Shown one piece after another: positions 10,301 through 18,235 of a stretch of DNA of 64,000 nt (its first letter is position 1; each line of letters begins with the position of its first letter). Position numbers and translations under genes: made by a program. Source of the DNA: Eutreptiella sp. 'Long Island Sound 2002' (lineage: Eukaryota > Euglenozoa > Euglenophyceae > Eutreptiales > Eutreptiaceae). The DNA is taken from contig OZ038390.1 in NCBI GenBank assembly GCA_964036045.1, forward strand, positions 35,774,974 to 35,838,973, given 5' to 3'. Below the pieces are notes generated by a model that was not told where the DNA came from, searched no databases, and saw nothing but the letters and a program-made list of their open reading frames with translations.

Positions 10301-11698
10301 CTCGGCTTCGGTCAGTCCCTCCCCCTCCGTCGCGATGATTATGTCATCTATGTACACACTCACGAAGGCACGAAGCTCAGGATGGGTTGTGAACAGCACA
10401 TCCTCCATCATTCTTTGAAAAAATGAGGGGGCGTTCTTCAATCCCATGGGCATGACGGTCCATTGGACTGGGCCACATGGCGTGCACATACAAGTGAGAG
10501 GCCTGCTGTCTTTCCTCAACGGCATTTGGTGGAAGCCGTGACGGAGATCCAGCACAGAGAACAAACGACCTCTTGCCCTCTTGGCGATTTCCTCCTCAAT
10601 GAGGGGCAGGGGGTGTGAATCCGCCTTGGTTTCGGCGTTGAGATTGCGAAAATCAACAACCATTCGCCAACCATCAATGGTGTTCTGGTCTGCAGGCGGT
10701 GGCTTCGGGACTGTGAAGGGTGAACAGCACCATTCGCTGGTCATACAACCCTCAAGCCAACCAAATTCCCTGAGATTTCTCTCGATTATTTTTCTGAGAA
10801 TCTCATGTTTGTGTCCATGATTTTCATAAGGGCGCTGTTTTTTTGCCTTGTACCCTTCACGAAGCTCGATGAAGGCTTCACCGAACTGTCCACGGACAGG
10901 GGGGTCCTTGATCAACTTTCCTGAAAGGGTTGTGTCCTTCCGTTCCTCAAAAATCTTTTCTCTGGACTTGGAACACAATTCAGTGTCCACCTGATCGCCA
11001 GGAATTACTGTCGAAAAAACTTTGGCGACTTCTTCGGCTTTGGCAGGAAGAATCTTCTTACGGATGTCCCTAAACAGGTCCGTATCAACCGCCTCTTGAA
11101 GATAGGTGGGTCTTGTGTCGAAATCCCAGAGATTTTCCTCGTGATCCAGCTCCTCGAAAGGATCCATGAAAGCTTCCACAGGGGGTTTTTCATAAAAAAC
11201 TCTGAATTTGCGGCGCGATTGGAGATTTTTCCTCGCCCGTGCACTGAAGATTCTTTTCGATGTCGACCGTATTGGGGAAGAGGGAGACGAGGCGGATCCA
11301 TTGGACGTTGAATCACCTTGGGTATCTGACGAACAAAAATCAGAAAAAATAGATTCATCATCAGTACCACGCTCAACCTCAGATTCAGACCCAACACAGG
11401 AATCTGTACTAGAATCAGCAGAATTAGAGTCAGAAAGCTTTCCATCCACCAGGAATGCAAGCGAACTCCAGGACCGCTGTGGCAGGGGACCTGTGTCGTC
11501 CCTGGCATACAGCTTAATCTTCCTGGGAAGTTCGATGTAATCAACACAAATGTCCTGTAATTCCTGAAACCAAGGCTTGTCGTCCCACAAGGGCACAACC
11601 AGAATTGCCTGGGTTTTATCTTGCTTGATTTTGTGGATGACCTGCTGGATTAAGTGAAACGGAGGATTAATCCACAACTTCTTGTCCCATTTGTGGGT
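7397..11698 (-). CDS. pol: Pol: methyltransferase-like motif, RT, RNase H, integrase, chromodomain
   Basis: This frame continues in phase from the protease ORF after the TAG at 11699-11701, for 1,433 codons to a TGA. The N-terminus has a WINPPF motif and ILVVPLWDDKPWF, like the phage-derived N6-adenine methyltransferase segment known in DIRS-type elements. An acidic Ser-rich linker follows, then RT with LFSVLDLRHGFHQMPL and catalytic YIDD (about residue 450). Next come RNase H (IRTDASRYAIGAVLEQ, LTDHRSLEYW) and integrase with an HHCC-type finger and D,D,E positions (TSDFF, VTDSGKEYTS, GERAGRS). A GPF module precedes a C-terminal chromodomain (YELKRIVEAR, FLCEWRGFDSSHNNWEP). No frameshift is seen. 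Expression needs readthrough of one or both upstream amber codons, or internal initiation. Confidence 0.93.
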   Translation of the reverse strand, partial: THKWDKKLWINPPFHLIQQVIHKIKQDKTQAILVVPLWDDKPWFQELQDICVDYIELPRKIKLYARDDTGPLPQRSWSSLAFLVDGKLSDSNSADSSTDSCVGSESEVERGTDDESIFSDFCSSDTQGDSTSNGSASSPSSPIRSTSKRIFSARARKNLQSRRKFRVFYEKPPVEAFMDPFEELDHEENLWDFDTRPTYLQEAVDTDLFRDIRKKILPAKAEEVAKVFSTVIPGDQVDTELCSKSREKIFEERKDTTLSGKLIKDPPVRGQFGEAFIELREGYKAKKQRPYENHGHKHEILRKIIERNLREFGWLEGCMTSEWCCSPFTVPKPPPADQNTIDGWRMVVDFRNLNAETKADSHPLPLIEEEIAKRARGRLFSVLDLRHGFHQMPLRKDSRPLTCMCTPCGPVQWTVMPMGLKNAPSFFQRMMEDVLFTTHPELRAFVSVYIDDIIIATEGEGLTEAELVALHEKQLNQVLDILDANQLICGPKKGKLFLKSVEFCGSLLENGTRRPSPGKLVAIQKWKRPETITELRGFLGCCNFYHTFVPNYAKFAAPLTELLKVGRDAGKAGSKVRVKWTDECEEAFHHLKAALCEVATLHVPQFDRPFYIRTDASRYAIGAVLEQVDEATGDHYPLAFWSRKLAPRQMQWSPREQETYAIICALKKYQSWVGTNRVEVLTDHRSLEYWATEHIDTVASPAGRRARWHEFLSLFDLHVSYLPGKHNTVADALSRWAYPASEGLQSTNIHGTEQDRHVIIEWDQEEKKLIRRACMQCAVKQHALPCHDITAITDPAHAHEICTKTLKVVEKVTDPSSGSVKRFDYTRRVSRFRLIEGIKRRDPAKTPPLPKDSLIIRDWTSDYLQDPMFKEVFGNLKSKDAHRDGIFAEYSLDGGKLWMEGKLCVPDALAPRVLNWWHKWESPHAHGRRLWSMIKHRLFGSRLYTHCMKVAAGCAQCAVSTPPSAKKHGHLRPHPIPERLFNRVTSDFFYLGELDDEECHWTNKKVNGVLLIQCRHSGYIQVLPCNIESMTGKAAAKWCAQTWMGGWDVPSEVVTDSGKEYTSEWWRELCARLGIYHLRCEIHSHRALPGERAGRSIINMLRKELASEKDFHWMEVLFALLRRYHNTPLYHGLSPNEIVFGRKKCWWNMPLNNPRPCKDASLFLDEVQRADKSVSKLIEKHQADWLWVQNQGRKNPHNFEVDDRVWLRKSETTLDGDDKLLPLWEGPFAVTARLGENRWRIRVDVSREIDVSGDRLKREIPSPKDRVKPLFWTAKHLSDRVIEGGKYELKRIVEARRDAKGEWEFLCEWRGFDSSHNNWEPAQSFVHGYTKGFIDFLKKHPEIGVLLTDCLSKPDRQVESDGKRPVVNRDPAFYGPQQPHSRADPSIPPPAVRPAQEPNEDQASSSAADLQRPSRTRARPDRLVVTCIRAWPN

Positions 11699-12580
11699 CT
11701 AAGCGTCGCTGAAGTGCTTGTCAAAGCGCTTGTTCATACGGTTAGCAAATGCATCATACTGAGGCCAAAAGGAATGATGTTCATGGAAGTATTCACAAAT
11801 TGCATCGCGCCATTTGTCGACAACTCTGTAGGATGAAGAGTGCCAGCGCGAAGGGCGTCGTGGCTGGGAGTCCCTACGAAGACATTCTAACTCTTGGGAG
11901 TAATCGGCATTCCCATTCACCTCTGCAATGGTGACATCCTCACCAAATTTTGGTGTCACTTTTTGCTTCAAAAATTCTTCTGCACTTTTAAACCCTGCGT
12001 GCAAAAAACGAAATTCAGGACGCTCCAAAGGACCTGACTCCAGCAAAAAACAACGACGATGACCTACGGGCGCTACCCTGTTCTTGCGAAGCCAAGGATG
12101 CCCCAAATAAAGGTCATACTTTATGTCAGCACGATAAAAGTAGTCATCCTTAAGGACAACTTCTTCCACATTTTGCTCTTCCCAAAGGTCTTGAGCGACC
12201 AAATGGGTGGATATATAACAACCGCGTTGCCCACCTGCGAGAGAATGTCCAGAAACTCCCTCGAGGGTAACAGGATGGGGCGATTCAAACACGCAGTCGT
12301 CGGGTAAGAAGGAGTTGGATTGGAGATTTACCTCTGATCCATTGTCACACAAACAAGTGGCGAGGTGGAAATTTCCCTTGCAATCAGAGACCCACAGCTT
12401 TGTGACGAACTGACGGGCCCTGTGCTTGGACTGTACACCAACCTCGTCCACTACAACAGAAGGATCCGCTGCCGGATCCAGGGGAGAGGAGACAAGCGAC
12501 CCTACATCAAGTAATGGTCGATCAGGAATTTGGGGATCATGCCTGAAATCGCCTGGGGAGGGGCGATTTTCGTGGCTCCC
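11699..12580 (-). CDS. Retropepsin-like aspartic protease segment
   Basis: In phase with both gag and pol, open from just after the gag TAG (12581-12583) to a second TAG (11699-11701), 293 codons. The first ATG-type start lies near 12451. The active-site motif is CLCDNGSEVNL, with Asn in place of the usual Thr/Ser of D-T-G, and the family's second signature appears as YDLYLGHPWLRKN. After the protease come about 100 residues leading to YDAFANRMNKRFDKHF, which looks like the front half of the methyltransferase-like segment completed after the stop by WINPPF. The second TAG therefore falls inside an apparent domain, so it is either a readthrough site or a nonsense mutation. Confidence 0.85.
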   Translation of the reverse strand, partial: GSHENRPSPGDFRHDPQIPDRPLLDVGSLVSSPLDPAADPSVVVDEVGVQSKHRARQFVTKLWVSDCKGNFHLATCLCDNGSEVNLQSNSFLPDDCVFESPHPVTLEGVSGHSLAGGQRGCYISTHLVAQDLWEEQNVEEVVLKDDYFYRADIKYDLYLGHPWLRKNRVAPVGHRRCFLLESGPLERPEFRFLHAGFKSAEEFLKQKVTPKFGEDVTIAEVNGNADYSQELECLRRDSQPRRPSRWHSSSYRVVDKWRDAICEYFHEHHSFWPQYDAFANRMNKRFDKHFSDA

Positions 12581-12585
12581 CTAGG
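12535..12585 (-). promoter_or_regulatory. Putative gag-pol amber readthrough signal
   Basis: The gag frame ends GCC-TAG-GGG-AGC. The 12-nt core CCTAGGGGAGCC (12574-12585) matches the gag-pol junction of the other chromovirus (CCTAGCGGAGCC, 30767-30778) at 11 of 12 bases. Downstream, AAATCGCC and GGCGATTT form a perfect 8-bp stem (12562-12569 with 12546-12553) whose 8-nt loop contains CTCCCC, complementary to GGGGAG beginning at the last base of the stop codon. Loop and stop-proximal pairing could compete or form a strained pseudoknot. The readthrough role is inferred. Confidence 0.6.
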
Positions 12586-15500
12586 CGTTCTGACCTCCAG
12601 CGGCTGCGTTAACATTGTGAACACAGCCTGTTTCGTCGATCCATTCATCCTGGAACGGATCATCCGCTGGATTCAGAGCATTTTCGACGTAATCTCGATC
12701 CGCATCAGACACCTGGTCTGCACCTGAGACCTGATCCACACGATGATTGCCCTTTCCTCGTCCACGGCCACGGCCGCCGGATGATGAGCCACCACCGTCG
12801 CCACGCCCTCTGCCCTTACCAGAGAAGGGGGTTCCCGAAGGATTTCCCTTACCTTTACCCTGTGATCCTGGAGCATTTCCTTTGTTTGTACCGGATTGAG
12901 GGGTTTGGCCTGGATTTCGATTTCCGCCTCCGGCGTTGACATTGGGACCTGTCTGGCCATTTGGCTGTCCACCGGAGCCGGATGGAGTCCGATTCCCTTT
13001 GCCTTGGGACCCACCAGGGCCTCCGGTATTTTTGTTCCCACCGGAGGGAGTCGAATTACCCTTTCCCCCCTTGGCACCATGCACCTGTCTGTCATTCCTG
13101 TCTGAATTCTGAGGATTACTGACATTTTCACCAATCACCTTGTGATCGTAAGCAGACCATCGGTGATTAGCAGTGGAATGCGTCTTAGCTCGGTTCGTAG
13201 AACCTAGAAGAAGACAGATGCTACAATGATCCTGAACATTCCGGGTGTCATTCACCTTTTTGTTGCCCTTTTGGGCCCCATTTTGGGTGTTTTGCTGGGT
13301 ATTCCTGTTTCCCCCAAGACCCTCATGGAAATTTTGATTGGCGGCGTCAGCGAGCCTCTCAACCTCTTCCCACAGTTCCTGCGGAGTAAACGAAAACACC
13401 CAGTTCCTGGCCTTCAGGCGATTGCCATGGAAACTTACTCCCCTATTGAGAACTTGGACAAACAAGTCCCGATCCTCGTGTTCATTGAACTTGATTTTCC
13501 ACGTGTTTTCAGTGAATTTCACCTTGGTAAACGACGTGGGGGAGCACTTTTGAAGTGCCTCCCTGACTGTAAACCGGTTGGCCGTGGCGTCAAAGCCATC
13601 GATCTCCGCCCACCAGGTCTTGACCTTTTCTTCGGACTGTCGATTCCGAAGGGTGGCGGCGGTTTCTGAGGGGATCTTGTCAAAAATCAGATTTTTCAGC
13701 TCGGCACTAGAAAATTTTTCGCCTGAATGTTCAGATTCTTCTACGAGATTCCAGAAGCGCTGTCTCTTGTCCTGCACCTCATGCAAGATTAATCGAGAGA
13801 ACGAAGGAAAATTCTTCAACATCTGGTGGTAATGGTCCTCTGGCAGTCGAGATCCACGTACCTCCAACTGTTCCCACACCTCATCAAAGGTAAGGGGGGA
13901 ACTTGAATCTTCACGATCACTCCAGGTTCTGAGCCAAGTGTTGGCCGGCGCTCCCTCAAGGCAGTCCAGGAGGGCCATCAGGAACTGATCATCCTGGAGC
14001 TTTTGAGTCTTAACCCACAGTTTAAATTCCCGTTGGAACTGAGGCCAACGTCTGGGGTTTCCATTATACTTTGGTTGCTTGGCAACCTGACGAAGTCGCA
14101 ATGAAGTGGGATTTAGCAGTGAATCCAGCCCAACACCGGCCGTAATGGTAGACACCTTGGCGGCATCATTAGCCACACCAACTCCGGCGAGGGTCTGGGC
14201 GAGCAACATCTGGGCAATTGCATTGGAATCAACAGCAGGAAGGGTAGTACGGGAGGCAGTTCTTTTGGCATTCTGAACCTCAGTCCTAGCCTTCGCCGAT
14301 CTACTCTGTGATCGAGAGATTGTAACCCTTTCCTTTAACTTAGTCCTGCTGATCCGTGCATCGGTGGTCTTAGAGTCCACCGAAGGAGCAATCGAAAAAA
14401 TTTCTGTCGCCTCCTCCGACGGTTCTGTTGTCTGATCCACCGATGATGCGCCCTCAGACCTCATGTGGGTCTTGAAAAGATCTTTAATTCCCAGCGTCTG
14501 AATGATGAGTTGCATTTGATCTTTGAGCAATTGGAGCTCAGAGTCTCGCTGAGATCTGCAAGAGCAGTCGGCAGGACAGTACATACCGTGTCCTGAAGGA
14601 CCTGAGCAGGCTGTCGGACCGCTAATCTCAGTGGTTCGCAGCCAGGAGTCCACTTGGGGAGCTCCTTCAGTCCTAATTTCCAGGCTTGCCTGCCTAGCTG
14701 CCTCTAAAATTCCTTCCTCAACCGCGGCGGCTAGATCGTCGCGGATGGACACAGAGGGATGAGGGGCGGAAGGCCCGGCAACCGGTGCCTTGGTCTTCTC
14801 CTTCGGGAAGGGGCTTGCCTCCCAGATCTGCAAGAAAATGGCAAAAGATTCATCTTCTTGAGAACGCCACCACATCCTGGTATTAATTTCTTCTTGAAGG
14901 AGGAAAAAATATTCAAATAAAAAATCAGAGGCGATTCTTTCTTGTCCTATCAGCTTAGACGTGGCTAATAGACACAGGGCCTCAAGCGCCTCAAGGTTAC
15001 GGGTCACTTCCGGAGACAAATGGTTGTCCCATTGTGCCCATGAGGCTGGTCGATTGTAGGTAGGTACCTCACCTGGACCACCCATCTCAATGTCGTCAAT
15101 GTCGGCATCGATGGTCTCAAAATGTGGACATTGGTAGGGAGTATTAGTACCTGCCAGGTCCGTAAGCTCCACCGGAGCGTTGCCATTAGCGTAAGCTGGG
15201 AGATTCCAGCTGCTTGATGGCCAATTTCGACTGGGATCTTGATTGTAATCTGGGCCTCCACAGCTGCTGATTTGTGTCCTTCTTGGGCAATTTGGGCTTG
15301 CGCAAGGCATTCCTCTCAAGGCCTCGTTCGCACAGCACCACGGGAGCGTGATCGTTACGTCTCCGGAGGTGGCGGAGTCTACGGGGCCGTACTGAGGGAC
15401 TAGCTGTGGTTGGGACACCAAAGGAACAACATTCAGGTAGCCTCTGCTACCATGAAAGTGCTGCCCTGGGTCGTTGTGGGTGCCGGAGGGCTCGGGGCCG

Positions 15501-15616
15501 GCAAGACCAGTGGGGCAGGCACGCGAGGAGTCTCCCTGGATGTTGTTATTGGGGGTAGAACCGGACACTCGGACACCAACGGAGGCGAGAGCAGCGACAA
15601 CAGAAGCAAGATCCAT
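12581..15616 (-). CDS. gag: Gag polyprotein (start codon within the LTR)
   Basis: 1,011 codons, ending in TAG. The ATG at 15616 is chosen because an in-frame TAG lies eleven codons upstream and no other ATG occurs for a long stretch; it falls inside the 5' LTR, and the frame passes through the primer binding site, read as GSRGY. The N-terminal ~400 residues are low-complexity. The capsid-like part (about 505-800) starts near QPKYNGNPRRWPQFQREFKL. An unusual finger CSICLLLGSTNRAKTHSTANH (C-x2-C-x11-H-x4-H) follows, then a long Gly/Asn/Arg-rich tail with RGRGRGKG, suited to RNA binding. Its expected role is particle assembly and RNA packaging in the cytoplasm. Confidence 0.88.
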   Translation of the reverse strand: MDLASVVAALASVGVRVSGSTPNNNIQGDSSRACPTGLAGPEPSGTHNDPGQHFHGSRGYLNVVPLVSQPQLVPQYGPVDSATSGDVTITLPWCCANEALRGMPCASPNCPRRTQISSCGGPDYNQDPSRNWPSSSWNLPAYANGNAPVELTDLAGTNTPYQCPHFETIDADIDDIEMGGPGEVPTYNRPASWAQWDNHLSPEVTRNLEALEALCLLATSKLIGQERIASDFLFEYFFLLQEEINTRMWWRSQEDESFAIFLQIWEASPFPKEKTKAPVAGPSAPHPSVSIRDDLAAAVEEGILEAARQASLEIRTEGAPQVDSWLRTTEISGPTACSGPSGHGMYCPADCSCRSQRDSELQLLKDQMQLIIQTLGIKDLFKTHMRSEGASSVDQTTEPSEEATEIFSIAPSVDSKTTDARISRTKLKERVTISRSQSRSAKARTEVQNAKRTASRTTLPAVDSNAIAQMLLAQTLAGVGVANDAAKVSTITAGVGLDSLLNPTSLRLRQVAKQPKYNGNPRRWPQFQREFKLWVKTQKLQDDQFLMALLDCLEGAPANTWLRTWSDREDSSSPLTFDEVWEQLEVRGSRLPEDHYHQMLKNFPSFSRLILHEVQDKRQRFWNLVEESEHSGEKFSSAELKNLIFDKIPSETAATLRNRQSEEKVKTWWAEIDGFDATANRFTVREALQKCSPTSFTKVKFTENTWKIKFNEHEDRDLFVQVLNRGVSFHGNRLKARNWVFSFTPQELWEEVERLADAANQNFHEGLGGNRNTQQNTQNGAQKGNKKVNDTRNVQDHCSICLLLGSTNRAKTHSTANHRWSAYDHKVIGENVSNPQNSDRNDRQVHGAKGGKGNSTPSGGNKNTGGPGGSQGKGNRTPSGSGGQPNGQTGPNVNAGGGNRNPGQTPQSGTNKGNAPGSQGKGKGNPSGTPFSGKGRGRGDGGGSSSGGRGRGRGKGNHRVDQVSGADQVSDADRDYVENALNPADDPFQDEWIDETGCVHNVNAAAGGQNA
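15441..15452 (-). promoter_or_regulatory. Primer binding site, initiator methionine tRNA
   Basis: The minus strand immediately inside the 5' LTR reads TGGTAGCAGAGG, complementary to the 3' end CCTCTGCTACCA of an initiator tRNA-Met of the animal-like type. It touches the LTR with no gap and confirms the LTR boundary. It lies within the open gag frame. Confidence 0.9.
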
Positions 15617-15983
15617 GCTGATCGTGGTCCGGCAGAAAATCCCAGTCTATGAAGAGAATTGAGGGGAATTATTCTAAATACATCTGAGTGTCCAAAACTG
15701 TCCGAATGAATTTAAATAATCCATTTATGTAAAATTGTCGGCCGATCTGGCCCGCGAGCGCGCGTCAGCGGCAAATGGCGATTCCAGCTAAAATAGCGGA
15801 ATGCGGCGGATTTACGGGAAATGGACCGCGGAATCAAATCCGGCATATCAGAAATATATAGGAAATATCCTGTGACTGAGCTGCGAGGCGGCAATTCCGC
15901 CGAAGCAAAGAAAATGACCAAAATGTAGCCAATCTGGGCAGAATGTCTGAAAATCTGAGCAGATGGGGCTAGCCGCACTTACA
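15453..15983 (-). repeat. 5' LTR of minus-strand chromovirus
   Basis: 531 bp, minus-strand start TGTAAGTGCGG and end ..CACTTTCA. It contains a TATA-like element (15851-15862), the likely transcription start region, and the first 54 or so codons of gag. Confidence 0.95.
15851..15862 (-). promoter_or_regulatory. TATA-like element in the LTR
   Basis: The minus strand reads CCTATATATTTC about 235 nt before the gag ATG, a suitable place for a Pol II core promoter. No mapped start supports it. Confidence 0.45.
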
Positions 15984-15988
15984 ACCGG
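15984..15988. repeat. Target-site duplication, right (ACCGG)
   Basis: Exact copy of 5216-5220, immediately outside the 5' LTR. Confidence 0.9.
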
Positions 15989-15989
15989 C

Positions 15990-16515
15990 TTCTCCCTCGG
16001 GACCCGGGCGCCTGGGGCTGCCGGGATCCACCCTTTGCGGTGCCTGAGCCTGAGCAGATGGAGGTCATGTGCTGCACAAGTCTGCCCAGCAGATAAAAAT
16101 GGGCAGGTTTAGGGGGGGGGGGGTCTGAAGCGCGGGACTGAATTTTAGACCCAGGCCACCACAGTGTTGCAATTTGTGCCTGGGTCCACCAGGATGCGAT
16201 GCCTGGTCCCACCTTTACACAGCCCCGATTGTGCCCGGATAGGAAGGAGACATCCTGATCAACTAGCACTTACACCCGTGCTCTGCTGAGGGAGCGATAC
16301 TGGCGCGTGACGACACCTCCCCCAGGCTTTCTGATCTCATGGCGACTCCACGCGCTCCCAGCCAACACATGCCCCCAACAGGTCGGTTTCCCACCACAGC
16401 CCCTTTGGCCAGCGGCTCCATTCTTCAGGTGCGACAAGCGCCGCTGTACCGCCGACTCGTCCACGCCCTCATTCCTTCGACACTTCAAACGCAACAGGCC
16501 CCAGCGCACCTGCAC
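15990..16515 (-). CDS. Candidate host exons interrupted by the chromovirus
   Basis: One minus-strand frame is open from 16515 to a TAA at 16270-16272 and again from 16269 to about 15990. The first part has GKPTCWGHVLAG; the second begins LVDQDVSFLSGHNRGCVKVG. Both look more protein-like than the shadow frames. The TAA lies within GGGTGTAAGTG, which could itself be a 5' splice donor, so the two parts could be exon, intron and exon. If so, the retroelement sits in or next to this gene. No family recognised. Confidence 0.25.
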
Positions 16516-18235
16516 CGTCCCCCCCTCCCCCCGCCACCTCCCGTCGATCTAAAGTCTGTTCCCAATGGTGTTGGTGGAGAAGGGAGGGGCGGGGGGGGGG
16601 GAGGGGATAAATTGACGCCGCCAGATTTGCTCCGGCATGCCCCAATTTGGAGGGGGCATTGGACAAGGGAAGGCGGGTGCCTGAAACAGGGCGAGTGCGG
16701 CCCACCATTGGCAAACGGAGGCGGGAGGAGCGGGAGCGAGGGTGGGGAGGCTGCTGGCGGAGCAGCCCATGTGCCAAAACAATACTGACTCTTCTGCAGC
16801 GGCACACACGAGCAGGGACGGGCACGCAGATGCAAAAGAGTGCGGCATGTGGCGGGCGCCGCAGAAGGCGGGGTACATTTCACACAAATTTCACACAAAT
16901 TTCCACACATCCGCTCAGGGCTCCCAGTAGCCGAGGTCTCCACCCTGTAGGTCGGATCGGAGGTGCTCTCCGAGGGCATCGGTGGCTGTGTGCACATGCG
17001 TATCGGCTGCACAGACACTGGAGCTTGTGGACAGGGATGGGATCTGCGTCCAGGACGGCGGCACAGAGGCGCAGACGGTGGTGAGGGACACTGAGGGCGA
17101 ATGCGAAAGCGCCCTCAGGCTTGCGGACGGGTACGTGGGAGGGTGGGGCTGGCTGCGAGGGTCTGTGGGAAACTAAGGGAGAGCAAGGGTAACAGAGAGA
17201 GCGACGGGGATGGTGAGGCCGGGTGACGCAGAGCACGACAGCCATCCATGACACTCAGCATGTCCTTGTCGCTCTCCGAGGGGGGCCGCTTCCACTGCCC
17301 CCAGAGGGCGGCGAGGGCCTTGTCCTCTTCACTGAGAGAAAAGAAGGAGGCGAGGATGCACGGCGGTGGGGGGGGGGGGGGGGGGTTCATGTATTCAGGA
17401 CTGCCCTTACGTACTGCCATCGGTTTCCGTCCAACCGACGCCAATTTCCCTCAACCATCAATCAACTATCAAATTCGCTCCAAGCGCCGCTGGTTACCCT
17501 CATTGCCCAGGCAATATTCCTTCTCCAACCATGAACTCAGCGTGCTAATTTTGCACATTTGACTTCGAATTTCGATGGAGTAAGACCCAAATCTTCATTT
17601 TATAGGTTGGAGCGCATGCTGGGCAAGTAGAGCATGCACAGGGCATGAAGTGGGCATGTACAGAGCAGTGCACAGGCTATGCACCGGGCACGCTACGGCC
17701 ATGTGCAGGGCACACACTTTCACCAGGTCCGAAGCAGTCACAGTACGCAGGCTAGTTTTGACAACTGTGCCCCAGCTGCCACCCATTACCCTCCAGTTAC
17801 TGTCTTTGTGCCTTCAATGACTGACCTGGGTGTGACGGATAGCACCCACGGGGGGGGCGACTCCTCGGTTTTGGACGCCAACTACCCCCCCCAACTAACC
17901 GTTGGCCAGGGGCCCCTAGGGGGGGGGGGGGCTAGTATGGGGGGGTCCAGTAGGGATTTGATTTGATTTGAGGGCCGATCTTGAGGCTCACAGTCCGCCT
18001 GGGGGGCGCTCGATGGCTGTCCCAACGACTCTGCATATCGGCCGGCCATGCATGCAGTGCACACCCGGCCGCGTCCGCGGGCCGGGGGGGGCAGGCCTGT
18101 CGCCGTGCCGCGGGCTGGGTGAGGAGGGGGGGGGGGGCTGGGAGACACGCGCATCCCGCTGGGGGGGGGGGAGGCAGGGGGTAGGGAGGGGAGGCGGGGG
18201 GGGGGCGGAGGCCTCGGCGCGGCCCCGTGCACGTT
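16516..18235. other. GC-rich, G-tract-rich spacer
   Basis: Overlapping ORFs occur in all frames because of base composition, and none stands out. It includes a 17-19-base poly-G at about 17367-17386, further G runs at 17919-17930, 18127-18136 and 18164-18173, and a loose GGGCATG-type repeat at 17600-17720. No RNA gene is visible. Confidence 0.5.

Larger units (their letters stand above)
5221..15983 (-). mobile_element. Complete Ty3/Gypsy chromovirus (minus strand), young insertion
   Basis: A 10,763-bp LTR retrotransposon with every diagnostic part: identical-length 531-bp LTRs, TG..CA ends with near-matching 9-bp termini (TGAAAGTGC / GCACTTACA), a perfect ACCGG target duplication, a 12-nt tRNA primer site touching the 5' LTR, a purine tract touching the 3' LTR, and gag, protease, methyltransferase-like segment, RT, RNase H, integrase and chromodomain in family order. 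By eye the LTRs differ at one base, so insertion is recent. The whole coding region is a single frame from 15616 to 7397 broken only by two TAG codons. A 1.6-kb untranslated region separates pol from the 3' LTR. I do not recognise a named family. Confidence 0.95.

Noticed and set aside
11005-11598. 197-codon ORF antiparallel-phase to pol
   Set aside because: It is an overlapping frame on the same strand as pol within its Ser/acidic linker, with no start context or domain.
7397-15616. Reassigned genetic code (TAG as sense) as the primary explanation
   Set aside because: Possible, but only two TAGs occur in one element and one in the other, at or near domain borders; readthrough and mutation are simpler until host genes are examined.
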